NCBI GenBank assembly: GCA_963842775.1 | Contig: CAWJHQ010000016.1 | Span: 1 to 64,000 of the forward strand | Length of the DNA stretch: 64,000 nucleotides | Direction: 5' to 3' | Origin: R-RK-3 sp963842775 | Lineage (GTDB): Bacteria; Pseudomonadota; Alphaproteobacteria; Rhizobiales; Rhodomicrobiaceae | Part shown: positions 38,048 through 47,353 of the stretch, in pieces | How positions within the stretch are numbered: the first letter of the stretch is position 1 | Layout: the number at the start of each line of letters is the position of its first letter | The notes under the pieces: generated by a model | What the model saw: the letters and a program-made list of their open reading frames with translations, nothing else | Database searches by the model: none | What the model was told of the DNA's origin: nothing | Translations under genes and position numbers: made by a program

Positions 38048-39761
38048 ATGTTTTTCGTCGCATTGGCGACCGATTATGACGGCACCCTCGCAAGGCACGG
38101 GATCGTCGATCGCCGCAACTCTGGACGCGCTGAAGCGGGTGAAGCGGTCCGGGCGCAAGCTGATCATGGTCACCGGCCGCCAAGTCGCCGATCTCCTGCC
38201 GCTCTTCCCGGAGATGGATGTCTTCGATTGGGTGGTGGCGGAAAACGGCGCGACGCTCTACGAACCGGCTTCGAAAGAGCAAACGCTACTCGCCCCGGAA
38301 CCCTCAGCCGAACTGATCGCCCTGCTTGAGCGCGAGGGCGTCAAACCCCTGTCGGTCGGCCGCTCGATCATCGCGACCTGGGAGCCGAACGAGACGATCG
38401 TGCTGCGCGCGATTCGTGACCTCGGCCTGGAATTGCAGATCATCTTCAATAAGGGCGCCGTGATGATATTGCCGGCCGGCATCAACAAGGCATCGGGCCT
38501 CATGGCGGCCATCGGACGGCTTGGCCTGTCGCCGCACAATATTGTCGGCATCGGCGATGCGGAGAATGATCATGCCTTTCTGGAGCTTTGCGGCTGCGGC
38601 GTCGCCGTCGCCAACGCCTTGCCCGCGCTCAAGGAAAAAGTGCGTCATGTGACGCAGGGCGCTGCCGGGGCCGGTGTCGTGGAGCTTTGCGAATTGCTGA
38701 TCGAGACGGATCTGGAGGGCATGTCGCCCGTGCTTCCGGCGAAGCGGCCCATGATCGGCTTTGCGGAAGACGGCAGCCAGTTGTGCCTTGAGCCGCGCAA
38801 TGGACCGCTGCTCATCGCCGGTTCGTCTGGCGGCGGCAAGACGACCACGGTCACCTGCCTGCTGGAACGGATGAGCGCATTGAACTTCCAGTTTTGCGTG
38901 CTCGATCCCGAGGGCGATTATGCCGATGCGGCAGATACCGTCACGCTCGGACATCCGAGCGACCCGCCGACGGTCGACGAAGTGCTGAGCGCCCTGTCCC
39001 GGCCCGATATCAGCGCCATCGTCAATCTTCTTGCGGTGCCGCTCGCCGACCGCCCCGCATTTCTTGCCAAGCTGCTCCCTGAACTGTCGCATCTTCGCAC
39101 CGAAACGGGCCGCCCGCATTGGATCGTCATCGACGAGGCGCATCATCTGCTGCCGGCGGACTGGGACGCGGCGCAGCTGAGCCTGCCGCGCGAATTGTCC
39201 GGCCTGATCCTTGTCACGGTGCATCCCGACCAATTGTCGAAGGAATTGCTCGGCTCGGTTGAAACGGTGATCGGCGTCGGCAACGAACCGCATAAGGCGG
39301 TGGCTCAATTCTGCCAGGCCGCGAAGCTGCCGCCCCCGCCGGCCATCCCGATCGATAAGAACGCTCGCCAGGCTTACTTCTGGCGGCGCGGCGGTTACGC
39401 ATCGGCAGTTTCCATCGGTGAGCCGAAAGCGGTGCAACAGCGGCACGCCCGGAAATATGCGGAAGGCGAACTCGGCGAGGATCTGAGCTTCTATTTCCGT
39501 GGGGCCTCCGGCAAGCTGAACCTGCGCGCGCAGAATCTCGCGATCTTCGTGCAGATCGCGGCCGGCGTCGACGAAGAGACCTGGATGCATCATTTGCGGC
39601 AGGGCGACTATTCGCGGTGGTTCGCCGAAGTGATTAAGGACGAGGGGCTGGCCGAGGAGTCCCGTGAAATTGAGCGGGATGAAAAGCTTTCGGCGGATGA
39701 GAGCAGGAAACGGATCGAAGACATGATTTCGCGCCGCTATACGGCACCGGCGAAGCAGTGA
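38048..39761 (+). CDS. HAD-IIB phosphatase fused to HerA/DUF87-like P-loop ATPase (one frameshift)
   Basis: A 570-residue two-domain protein after repair. The N-terminal HAD fold has ATDYDGTLARHGIVD (catalytic DxD), MVTGRQ (motif II Thr), AVMILPAGINKASGLMAAIG (the Cof/SPP-type lysine region) and GIGDAENDHAFLELCGCGVA (motif IV). From about residue 250 comes an ATPase: Walker A IAGSSGGGKTTTVTCLLER, FCVLDPEGDY, and Walker B PHWIVIDEAHHLLP, as in HerA/VirB4-like DUF87 proteins. The break near 38115 is one extra C in VDR/ATLDALKR. The HAD part resembles sugar-phosphate phosphatases. The ATPase role is unknown; it could regulate or move the phosphatase. It is monocistronic. Confidence 0.82.
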
Positions 39762-39888
39762 GGCGCGTATTCACTCGACGGCAGAGGCGATTGCGAAGCT
39801 GGTTTCCAGTGCGTCAGTACATTGTGGCTTTGTTTCCGGATCGGCGACGGCATAATCTGTTCCCATAGGTCAAGCAGGAGGAAACGGC

Positions 39889-40395
39889 ATGGACGCCGCC
39901 GAATTGAAAGCGCTTCAGGCGCCCATAAAGGAGCGCTATCGCGAGACACCGGACGCGGCGCTGGTAACGCTGCGCGCCGAGGGCACGATTGGAGAGGGTG
40001 TCACTTGCTCGGTACAGACGTCGAAGGCATTGATCGAAGCGGGACTGCATCCAGCGACCGGCGGCAGCGGTTTTCAGGCTTGCTCGGGCGACATGCTACT
40101 GGAGGCATTGGTCGCCTGCGCAGGCGTTACGCTGAATGCCGTGGCGACTGCGCTGGGGTTGGACATCGGCGAGGCAAAAATACGCGCTGAGGGCGATCTC
40201 GATTTCCGCGGCACGCTCGGCGTGGAAAAACAAGCACCGGTCGGCTTCCGTGACATTCGCCTGCATTTCGATATCGGCGGCAATCTCACCGCGGAACAGC
40301 GGGATACGTTGTTGAAGCTCACCGAGCGCTATTGCGTCGTCTACCAGACGCTCCGCTCGGCTCCGCCGATCGCGGTAGAGATGCGCAACGCATGA
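39889..40395 (+). CDS. OsmC-family protein (peroxide reductase fold)
   Basis: A 168-residue OsmC/Ohr-fold protein. The two characteristic cysteines are in GGSGFQACSGDMLLEALVAC, and the second is followed by AGVTLNAVATAL. The N-terminal strand region ALVTLRAEGTIGEGVTCSVQ and the end RYCVVYQTLRSAPPIAVEM are typical of YhfA/OsmC-like members. OsmC and Ohr reduce organic hydroperoxides with thiols; the exact substrate here is not known. An AGGAGG site lies 8 bases before the ATG. A bidirectional hairpin separates it from the convergent porin gene. Confidence 0.88.
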   Translation: MDAAELKALQAPIKERYRETPDAALVTLRAEGTIGEGVTCSVQTSKALIEAGLHPATGGSGFQACSGDMLLEALVACAGVTLNAVATALGLDIGEAKIRAEGDLDFRGTLGVEKQAPVGFRDIRLHFDIGGNLTAEQRDTLLKLTERYCVVYQTLRSAPPIAVEMRNA

Positions 40396-40424
40396 ACGCT
40401 TCGGCGCGCTCCCGGATCGGCAAA

Positions 40425-40461
40425 GGAAAACGCGGCTTCCCTCATGTCGGCCGCGTTTTCC
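40425..40461. terminator. Bidirectional terminator hairpin between osmC-like and porin genes
   Basis: Arms GGAAAACGCGGC (40425-40436) and GCCGCGTTTTCC (40450-40461) are perfectly complementary with a 13-nt loop. It lies between two convergent stop codons (40395 and 40481). GGATTTT follows on the plus side, and the A-rich left arm gives a T-rich exit on the minus side. Confidence 0.72.
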
Positions 40462-40480
40462 GGATTTTGCGCGCATGGCG

Positions 40481-41263
40481 CTATTTCAGCGGCTCATAGA
40501 TGCGTTGCAAACTATAATTCAGGCCGACCTTGATGGTATGGATGTCGTTCTCGTGCTCGAAACGATCGCCATCGAAATTGCTCGACCGGTCCGCGCCGAA
40601 ATCCATGTAGAGATATTCGATCTTCATCGAAAGGTCGCGCTGGAACGCATATTCCACGCCCGCGCCAAGCGCCCATCCTGCCCGCGTTTCGTCCAGGTTG
40701 GTGAAGTCGGACGGATCGATGTCGCCCGCGGTAAACGCGCCCGCGGTGTTTTCGATATTGGCGAAGGCCAAGCCGCCTTTGGCGTAGAAAAGCCACCGGT
40801 CTTCCGCATAGCCGATGCGGCCGGTCAAGGTGCCATAGGCGCCATATTCGACGGTGGTGAAGGCAAGGGCGTTTTCCTGGGTGTCGTCGGCCCCCAGATA
40901 GCCGAGATCGGCTTCCAGGCCGAAGACGAAGTGGTCATATTGCCAATTATAGCCGACGCTGACGCCGGCGAGCCAGCCATAGGGCTGTACGGCGAAGCCG
41001 TCCGCACCGTCGAAGGCGTCGCCGTTTCCTATGTCTGGGAGATTGGTGGAGGAAGATGACCCCCAGCCATAGCCGAGATGGCCGCCTATATAGAAGCCGG
41101 TCCATGAAAAGTAGGATCTGGGCACGACGATCGGGTCGTCGCCATAATCCCTCTGCCGTCTGTCGTAATTATCGAGATCCGCGGCCCCCGCTGGTATCGA
41201 AGCGGCTGCCGATAGGACGCACGCAAACGCCATACGCGACGCTGCAAAAACACACTTCCGCAT
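40481..41263 (-). CDS. Outer-membrane beta-barrel porin-family protein (Omp25/RopB-like)
   Basis: A 260-residue outer-membrane protein. The signal peptide MRKCVFAASRMAFACVLSAA ends near AGA-AD. An eight-strand barrel pattern follows: FSWTGFYIGGHLGYGWGSS, PYGWLAGVSVGYNWQYDHFV, GLEADLGYLG, YGTLTGRIGYAEDRWLFYAK and WALGAGVEYAFQRDLSMKIE. The C-terminus DIHTIKVGLNYSL is an amphipathic last strand. The family is abundant in Rhizobiales and helps stabilise the envelope. It is transcribed alone. Confidence 0.9.
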   Translation of the reverse strand: MRKCVFAASRMAFACVLSAAASIPAGAADLDNYDRRQRDYGDDPIVVPRSYFSWTGFYIGGHLGYGWGSSSSTNLPDIGNGDAFDGADGFAVQPYGWLAGVSVGYNWQYDHFVFGLEADLGYLGADDTQENALAFTTVEYGAYGTLTGRIGYAEDRWLFYAKGGLAFANIENTAGAFTAGDIDPSDFTNLDETRAGWALGAGVEYAFQRDLSMKIEYLYMDFGADRSSNFDGDRFEHENDIHTIKVGLNYSLQRIYEPLK

Positions 41264-41603
41264 AGATTTCTCACACTTTCACAAACTGAACGACCGCATT
41301 TTCCCGCCCCATAACCCCGCCTTACAAAAATTCTACAACGCACACGCCACAACCCAGGCGTGGGGAGGACGCGCGCACTCTACATAAAATTCCCGCTATG
41401 GTTGCGCCTTATCCCCACTATTCAATCGTTGTCAGCCTTGAGCGCTCAGCTTTGTTGTGCTCGCGCAACAGTCCCAGCCTAGCGAATTCGGTGCTCAGTT
41501 CACGGATCAGCGTTTTGCGCGGTGCGCGGTCCTCGTCCAGAATGGCGGCAGGTTTCGAGCATGATCATGCTCAAGCGAAAGATCGGCCACATCGGAGAGC
41601 GAT
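41264..41603. other. Intergenic region with a short REP remnant
   Basis: These 340 bp separate the divergent porin and gamma-glutamyltranspeptidase genes and probably hold both promoters. An AT-rich stretch lies at about 41310-41400. At 41558-41586 a GAGCATGATCATGCTCAAGC sequence matches the outer arms of the REP-like element but lacks its centre, as expected for a deletion derivative. Confidence 0.5.
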
Positions 41604-43424
41604 ATGACGAGAGGCGATACAAGGCTTTGTCCCGGGCGGCACGCGTTCCGAGCCTATGCGGTGCGTGGGCTGCTCGTGCTTATGCTTGTCGGAGCGTCGT
41701 CGGCCTGGACGGTCGCGCCGGCCTCAGCGCAACGGGCGGATGACCCGGCCGCCGCGTCCATCATCGCCCGTGACGCCTTGTTCCATCCCCCGGTCGCCAA
41801 GAACGGCATGGTCGCGGCCGAGGACAGAACCGCGGCGGAAGTCGGCGTGGAGATTTTACGCAAGGGCGGGAATGCCGTCGATGCCGCCGTGGCGACGGGG
41901 TTCGCCCTGGCGGTCACCCACCCGCAAGCCGGCAATCTGGGGGGCGGAGGGTTCATGCTGATCGCGCTGCCCGCGAGGAACAAGGTTATCGCCCTCGATT
42001 ACCGCGAGATGGCGCCCGCCGCCGCCACCCGCGATCTCTTTCTCGGCCCTGACGGCGAGGTGGACAATGACAAGGCGCGCTACAGCAGGGCCTCGGCCGG
42101 CGTGCCGGGGACTGTCGCCGGGCTCATACACGCGCTCGACACCTACGGCACGATGAGCCTTGCCGAGATCCTGGCGCCCGCCATACGGCTCGCCGAGGAC
42201 GGCATTCAGGTGCCGCGCGGGCTCGCCTTCGCGCTGGCGGGCAATCGCGCGCGTTTCGAGAAAGACCCTTCATCCGTCAAATATTTCATGCATCCCGAGG
42301 GCCGGCCCTATGACACCGGGGAAACACTGAAGCAGCCGGATTTGGCACGAACGCTGCGGATGATCGCCGCCGAGGGCAGGCGCGGCTTCTATGAGGGCAA
42401 GGTCGCGGACGCGATCGTCGCGGAAATGCGCGAGGGCGGCGGGCTCATCACGCATGAGGATTTGAAGGGTTATCGCGTCGTCGAGCGGGAGCCGGTGCGC
42501 GGCAATTATCGCGGCTTCGAGATTGCCTCCATGCCGCCGCCATCGTCAGGCGGCGCGCATCTCATCGAGATGCTGAACATCCTGGAGGGGTTCGACCTCA
42601 AGGCCGCCGGCCACAACAGCGCCGATTATATTCACCGGCTGGTCGAGGCCATGCGCCGCGCCTATGCGGACCGGGCCAAGCACATGGGCGACCCGGATTT
42701 CTGGAAGGTGCCCGTATCGGGCCTGACGAGCGAAAGCTACGCCGAAGGTTTGCGCAACGGCATCGACCTCGCCAGGGCCTCGAAATCCGCCGAAATCTTC
42801 GCAGGCACGCCGCCTGCCAGGGAAGGTGAACAGACCACGCATTTCTCCGTCATGGATAAGGACGGCAATGCCGTCGCCAACACCTACACGCTGAATTTCA
42901 CATTCGGCAGCGGCTATTCCGTGGATGGCGCCGGGTTCCTTCTCAACAACGAAATGGACGATTTTTCCGCCAAGCCGGGCGTGCCGAACGCCTTCGGCCT
43001 GATCGGCGGCGAGGCCAATGCGATCGAGCCGCGCAAGCGCCCGCTCTCCTCGATGACGCCGACGATCGTGCTGAAGGACGGCCAGCCTTACATCGTGACG
43101 GGAAGCCCGGGCGGCAGCACGATCATCACGGTGGTGCTGCAGCTCCTGCTGAACATGCTGGATTTCGACATGAACGTGATGGAGGCCGCCTCGGCGCCGC
43201 GTATCCATCATCAATGGCTGCCCGACACCGTGATCACCGAACGCGGGATCTCGCCGGATACGGTGCGCCTGCTCGAGGAGCGCGGCTTCATATTCCCGCG
43301 CGGCCCGGACGGCCGGTTGGTCAACCGTATTCTGGGGCGCACCAACTCCATCGCGCGGCAGAGCGGATATATTTTCGGCGCCGCTGACCCCCGCGCCGCA
43401 GATGGCGCCATCGCGGCATATTAG
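41604..43424 (+). CDS. ggt: Gamma-glutamyltranspeptidase
   Basis: A 606-residue periplasmic Ntn-hydrolase that cleaves glutathione and other gamma-glutamyl compounds. An N-terminal signal sequence (VRGLLVLMLVGASSAWTVAP) precedes the large subunit with NGMVAAEDRTAAEVGVEILR, QAGNLGGGGFMLIALP and GVPGTVAGLIHALDTYG. Self-cleavage is expected before Thr in GEQTTHFSVMDKDGNAVA, giving the nucleophile Thr. The small subunit has GFLLNNEMDDFSAKPGVPN and TGSPGGSTIITVVLQ. Length and motifs are complete and the frame is intact. Confidence 0.94.
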   Translation: MTRGDTRLCPGRHAFRAYAVRGLLVLMLVGASSAWTVAPASAQRADDPAAASIIARDALFHPPVAKNGMVAAEDRTAAEVGVEILRKGGNAVDAAVATGFALAVTHPQAGNLGGGGFMLIALPARNKVIALDYREMAPAAATRDLFLGPDGEVDNDKARYSRASAGVPGTVAGLIHALDTYGTMSLAEILAPAIRLAEDGIQVPRGLAFALAGNRARFEKDPSSVKYFMHPEGRPYDTGETLKQPDLARTLRMIAAEGRRGFYEGKVADAIVAEMREGGGLITHEDLKGYRVVEREPVRGNYRGFEIASMPPPSSGGAHLIEMLNILEGFDLKAAGHNSADYIHRLVEAMRRAYADRAKHMGDPDFWKVPVSGLTSESYAEGLRNGIDLARASKSAEIFAGTPPAREGEQTTHFSVMDKDGNAVANTYTLNFTFGSGYSVDGAGFLLNNEMDDFSAKPGVPNAFGLIGGEANAIEPRKRPLSSMTPTIVLKDGQPYIVTGSPGGSTIITVVLQLLLNMLDFDMNVMEAASAPRIHHQWLPDTVITERGISPDTVRLLEERGFIFPRGPDGRLVNRILGRTNSIARQSGYIFGAADPRAADGAIAAY

Positions 43425-43648
43425 AGCGCGTCGGGATAGACGGGGATGCGTGTGCCGGAAATGTAAAAGAATGTCCGGTTCGTCGCGTCCCGTCAGATTT
43501 GAGGACATATTGGCAAGGAAATCGCCAGAAAACCTAGGCTCAGACACTCGGATTGGCCCAGAAACGATACAATTAAATCATTGAATATACAGCATTATTT
43601 TCGGAAGCTTGCCTGGCTGGGGAAAGACTCCAGAAGGAGCTTTCAAAT

Positions 43649-43969
43649 ATGCGAACGATAAAAATGACCTTTGCCATCGCGGCAGTCGGCTTTGCGGTTC
43701 TTGTCGGCGGCCGTGCGCCGGCGGACGCTGCCCCACTCTCCGCCGCGCCGCTTTCATCCGTGTCGCAACAACTCGCCGACGAAGCAAGCGGCGGCGCGGT
43801 GCAGAAAGTGCATTACCGAAGGGGATTTTGCTGGCGGCATCCCCACAGCTGGCGCTGCCGTCATGCAAGACCGCACCGCTATTGCCGGAATTGGCGCTCG
43901 CGCTGTGCCGATCGGTGGGGCTGGCATACACCGCGCTACCGGCAGTGCTTGCGGCGTCATGGCTGCTGA
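43649..43969 (+). CDS. Small secreted His/Arg/Cys-rich protein
   Basis: A 106-residue protein with signal peptide (TFAIAAVGFAVLVGGRAPAD, cleavage near ADA-AP). The mature C-terminal ~50 residues are unusually rich in Arg, His, Trp and Cys: FCWRHPHSWRCRHARPHRYC, then NWRSRCADRWGWH and QCLRRHGC. Cysteines are spaced to allow two or three disulfides. An AGAAGGAG site sits 10 bases before the ATG. No family is recognised. Metal binding or an envelope-associated structural role are guesses. Confidence 0.65.
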   Translation: MRTIKMTFAIAAVGFAVLVGGRAPADAAPLSAAPLSSVSQQLADEASGGAVQKVHYRRGFCWRHPHSWRCRHARPHRYCRNWRSRCADRWGWHTPRYRQCLRRHGC

Positions 43970-44002
43970 TGGCTGAATCCGCCTGCCGAATGCAATGAGC
44001 CG

Positions 44003-44038
44003 ATGGGCGCGTCCGCAATGCGCGGGCCGCCCATTTTG
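44003..44038 (+). terminator. Terminator after small secreted protein gene
   Basis: Arms ATGGGCG (44003-44009) and CGCCCAT (44028-44034) pair around a GC-rich loop that contains an internal GCGC pairing. TTTTGTC follows. It lies about 35 bp past the stop at 43969. Confidence 0.6.
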
Positions 44039-44178
44039 TCATCTCGGCGCCTTCTCGCGGTCCGCATGCATTCCTGCCACCAAAGTTCTATCGGGCGGCG
44101 GTGGGTGCTGGCCATTGCGATTGACACGCAGCCTCACCCCCACGAAAGGGATGAGGCCAAGATGCGCAAAAGATCGCC

Positions 44179-44386
44179 AGAGCATTTTCCAGCAAAGTGG
44201 ACACCGGTTTGCGTCGCGAAAATGCGACCAAACAAAGAGATAGAGCCCGTTCCGATTCAATCGGAACGGAAAAGGCTCTAGAGCATCGGACCGAAAAGTG
44301 CGCAGCGGTTTTCGGACAAATCCGATGCCGCAAACAAAAAGATGGAGCGGCGCTGCCGATTCTCATTAAGAGTTCCGCCGCTCTAG
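44179..44386. repeat. Two tandem REP-like palindromic elements
   Basis: Unit 1 (44179-44280) and unit 2 (44281-44386) share the layout AGAGCAT...AAAGTG...CGGTTT... then AAACAAA-GAT(A/G)GAGC and end in CTCTAGAG. Each contains nested palindromes such as GATTCAATCGGAACGG / TTCCGATTC-like arms. They are related to the element at 20064-20170. The rest of this 430 bp intergenic stretch shows nothing else. Confidence 0.78.
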
Positions 44387-44399
44387 AGTGAGCGGCCGC

Positions 44400-44744
44400 T
44401 CAGAAAGTGACGTTGTTCACCACCCACGCTCCGGCGGCGGCGGCGATGCCGGCCAGCAAGATCGGCGGCAGCGTTTTCACGAATACGGTGAGCAAGGTGG
44501 CGAAGGCGGCAAGCGCTTTCTCGCCGGCCTCCAACAACTCCTTGATCGCCTTGTAGAGGAAGTAGAGAACCACACCCGCGACAACGACGAGCAATAGCTG
44601 TTTCCATAACGGCAGATCGCCGAGGGCGTTCCACGGCACACCGAAAATCTGCTGAACGGTCCATCGCCAGATCGTCTCGACAAATCTGAAGATCGCCGAA
44701 AGGCCCGTGCGCAGAAAATTCAAAAGCTGATCGATAAACTGCAT
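44400..44744 (-). CDS. Small two-helix membrane protein, unknown function
   Basis: A 114-residue protein starting MQFIDQLLNFLRTGLSAIFR. A GGGGGAGGAT ribosome-binding site upstream of the ATG at 44744 fixes the start; the frame extends upstream by chance to 44939. An amphipathic N-terminal part with several Trp residues (FVETIWRWTVQQIFGVPW) precedes helix 1 (WKQLLLVVVAGVVLYFLYKA). A charged turn (LEAGEKAL) leads to helix 2 (LPPILLAGIAAAAGAWVV). The family is not recognised. The stop is next to the REP elements. Confidence 0.65.
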   Translation of the reverse strand: MQFIDQLLNFLRTGLSAIFRFVETIWRWTVQQIFGVPWNALGDLPLWKQLLLVVVAGVVLYFLYKAIKELLEAGEKALAAFATLLTVFVKTLPPILLAGIAAAAGAWVVNNVTF

Positions 44745-44987
44745 GCGTAGATCCTCCCCCATTCGGGCTTTCGCCCATCCCCGGATACAACACGACTGCG
44801 ATTTCAGCACCCCTGCCTGACTCGCTTTTTCCCCAGCGGCGTCAGGCCTATTCCTGAGTTTGCCACGGAAGCCGGCTTCGGCAAGCAGGAATATTCGCGA
44901 CCGCGATCGGCGGTAGCGAGACGCCCGGCAGCCGCCCACGCCCCCGCGCGCTCACGATAATCGCCGCCCCCGCTTCGCGTTCCACCG

Positions 44988-46196
44988 CTATTCCACGCGA
45001 CCCTGCGGCATTTTGGACTTCGTGGCGTATTCCTCTGTCGGTTCAAGGCGGTAAAGCCCACCCTCCTCGGAATCGGTGGTGAAGTAAATCAGCCCATCCG
45101 GTCCGGTCCGCACATCCCTGATGCGACCCAACTCGTCCTTCAGGAATTGTTCTTCGCGCACCACGCGGCCGTTTTCGAGCTTGACGCGGACAAGCATCTG
45201 CCCGGCCAGCGCGCCGAGCCAGGCCGTGCTCTGCCAGTCCACGACCTGCCCCTCATAAATGGTCAGCCCCGAAGGACCGATCGACGGCGTCCAGTGGCGC
45301 ACCGGCTGTTCCAGGCCCTCGGCCTCCGCAAGCCCGCCATTGATCGGCTTGCCGTCATAGTCCACGCCGTAGGTGATGTGCGGCCAGCCGTAGTTCCGCC
45401 CCGACTCGACGCGGTTCAGCTCATCGCCGCCCATCGGCCCATGCTCAGTCGCCCATAGCTGACCCGTCGCGACGTCTATCGCCAGCCCTTGCGGATTACG
45501 GTGACCGTAGCTCCAGATGCCGGGCCGCGCGCCTGGCGTCGCTGCAAACGGATTGTCCTCGGGAAAGGTACCATTGCGCCGCATTCTGGTGATCTTGCCG
45601 TAATCGTCGCTCAGATCCTGCGCATGCCGGCCGTCGAAACGGTCGCCCAGCGTGAGATACAGCAATCCCTTCTGATCGATCACCATGCGGCCGCCGAGCT
45701 GCTCCGTTCCGGGCGCCGGGGGATAGCTCTCAAATATGAGCTTGCTGTCCTCCAGCGACAGATTTTCGACATCGAGCCGCGCCTTCAACACCCTGATCGT
45801 CGCTGCGTCTCGCGTCCCGTAGGTGTAGGAGAGATAGATCGTATCGTTGTTCGCGAATTCAGGATCGAGCACGACGTCCATAAGCCCCGCGTGATCCGCC
45901 GTCAGCCGGTCCGGAGTGCCGGAGATGCTCAGCGGCTCGGGCTCTCCCGGCACGATCAGTTTAAGGTCGCCCCAACGCTCGGTGACGAGCATCAGCCCCT
46001 CGGGCAGGAAGGCGACCGACCAGGGAAAGTTGAACGGGCCTGCGATGCGGGTGACGGTGAAGTCAGGCTTTGCGACCTCTTCGGGTTGGATCTGTTCGAT
46101 CGTTTCCGATCGCGCGGGAGGTGACACCACCATTGTGAGGGCAAAAACGATGATCACATTGGCGAGGCCAGATGCGTTTAAAAGACGAAGCGCCAT
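44988..46196 (-). CDS. PQQ-dependent sugar dehydrogenase (Asd/YliI-like beta-propeller)
   Basis: A 402-residue secreted six-bladed beta-propeller related to soluble glucose/sorbosone dehydrogenases. The signal sequence (ANVIIVFALTMVVSPPARS) is followed by GPFNFPWSVAFLPEGLMLVT, the catalytic-type His in HAGLMDVVLDPEF, LYLTLGDRFDGRHAQ, WSYGHRNPQGLAIDVATG (PQQ site Arg/Asn), EHGPMGGDELN with calcium ligands and GRNYGWPHITYG. It would oxidise aldose sugars in the periplasm. No PQQ synthesis genes are in the window. It is monocistronic. Confidence 0.9.
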   Translation of the reverse strand: MALRLLNASGLANVIIVFALTMVVSPPARSETIEQIQPEEVAKPDFTVTRIAGPFNFPWSVAFLPEGLMLVTERWGDLKLIVPGEPEPLSISGTPDRLTADHAGLMDVVLDPEFANNDTIYLSYTYGTRDAATIRVLKARLDVENLSLEDSKLIFESYPPAPGTEQLGGRMVIDQKGLLYLTLGDRFDGRHAQDLSDDYGKITRMRRNGTFPEDNPFAATPGARPGIWSYGHRNPQGLAIDVATGQLWATEHGPMGGDELNRVESGRNYGWPHITYGVDYDGKPINGGLAEAEGLEQPVRHWTPSIGPSGLTIYEGQVVDWQSTAWLGALAGQMLVRVKLENGRVVREEQFLKDELGRIRDVRTGPDGLIYFTTDSEEGGLYRLEPTEEYATKSKMPQGRVE

Positions 46197-46426
46197 GCGG
46201 TTCTCTATGCGAATGTTGCTGCGGCGGGAATGCGGATCTCATGCAAGAGGAGTAGCCGAGTCTTAGCATCGGGAAGACGGTAAAACTGAGGCTATAGCGG
46301 ATCAAGCAGCAAAATCAGTTGCCCAAAACTGTTTGAGGAGGCACATTCCCGCCGCATGGAACGATCAGGATCGGTCCCAGGCCGCTTGCATCCTCTCACC
46401 TGCTCCACCACATAGCTTACCTCATC

Positions 46427-47353
46427 ATGCACCCCATTATCGAAGTTTCGAACCTCTCCAAGGTCTATTCCGGCGGCTTCCAGGCGCTGAAGAACATCGA
46501 CCTTGAAATCCGCCGTGGCGAGATTTTCGCGCTCCTCGGGCCGAATGGGGCCGGCAAAACCACGCTGATCAGCATCATTTGCGGCATCGTCAATCCGAGC
46601 AGCGGCTCGGTTTCCGTCGACGGGCACGACATCATCGACGACTACCGCGCGGCGCGGTCGCTCATCGGGCTGGTGCCGCAGGAGCTGACCACGGACGCCT
46701 TCGAGACGGTCTGGTCGACGGTGAGCTTCAGCCGCGGCCTTTTCGGCAAGAAGCCCAATCCGGCGCATATCGAAAAGGTGCTGAAGGAGTTGTCCTTATG
46801 GGACAAGAAGGACAATCAGATCATCACTTTGTCCGGCGGTATGAAACGGCGCGTGCTGATCGCAAAGGCGCTGTCGCATGAGCCGAAAATTCTGTTCCTC
46901 GACGAGCCGACGGCCGGTGTCGACGTCGAATTGCGGCGCGATATGTGGAATGTCGTGCGCGCATTGCGCTCGTCCGGCGTGACCATCATTCTGACGACGC
47001 ATTACATCAACGAAGCTCAGGAAATGGCCGATCGGGTGGGCGTGATCAATCACGGCGAGATCATCCTGGTCGAGGAAAAAACGGAGCTGATGCATAAGCT
47101 TGGCCGCAAGCGGCTCATTCTCGACCTGCAGAAGAAACTGGACGGCGTGCCGCCGCAACTGGCCGGTTACGCGCTGCAAACGGCCGAGGACGGTCATCAG
47201 CTCGTCTACACCTACGATACCCAGGCCGAGCGCACCGGCATCACCGCATTGTTGCGAGAACTCAACGAAGCGGGCATCCGCTTCAAAGACCTCAATACGA
47301 CGCAGAGCTCCCTCGAGGAGATCTTCGTCAATCTGGTGAAAAAATCGGCATGA
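46427..47353 (+). CDS. ABC-2-type transporter ATP-binding protein (YadG/NodI-like)
   Basis: A 308-residue ATPase. Walker A FALLGPNGAGKTTLISIICG, the ABC signature ITLSGGMKRRVLIAKAL and Walker B ILFLDEPTAGVDVELRR are followed by an H-loop in LTTHYINEAQEMADR. The ~80-residue C-terminal extension is typical of the YadG/DrrA group. It works with the permease encoded next; the TGA of this gene overlaps the permease ATG (ATGA). Family members export drugs, polysaccharide or Nod factor-like lipids; the cargo here is unknown. Confidence 0.92.
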   Translation: MHPIIEVSNLSKVYSGGFQALKNIDLEIRRGEIFALLGPNGAGKTTLISIICGIVNPSSGSVSVDGHDIIDDYRAARSLIGLVPQELTTDAFETVWSTVSFSRGLFGKKPNPAHIEKVLKELSLWDKKDNQIITLSGGMKRRVLIAKALSHEPKILFLDEPTAGVDVELRRDMWNVVRALRSSGVTIILTTHYINEAQEMADRVGVINHGEIILVEEKTELMHKLGRKRLILDLQKKLDGVPPQLAGYALQTAEDGHQLVYTYDTQAERTGITALLRELNEAGIRFKDLNTTQSSLEEIFVNLVKKSA

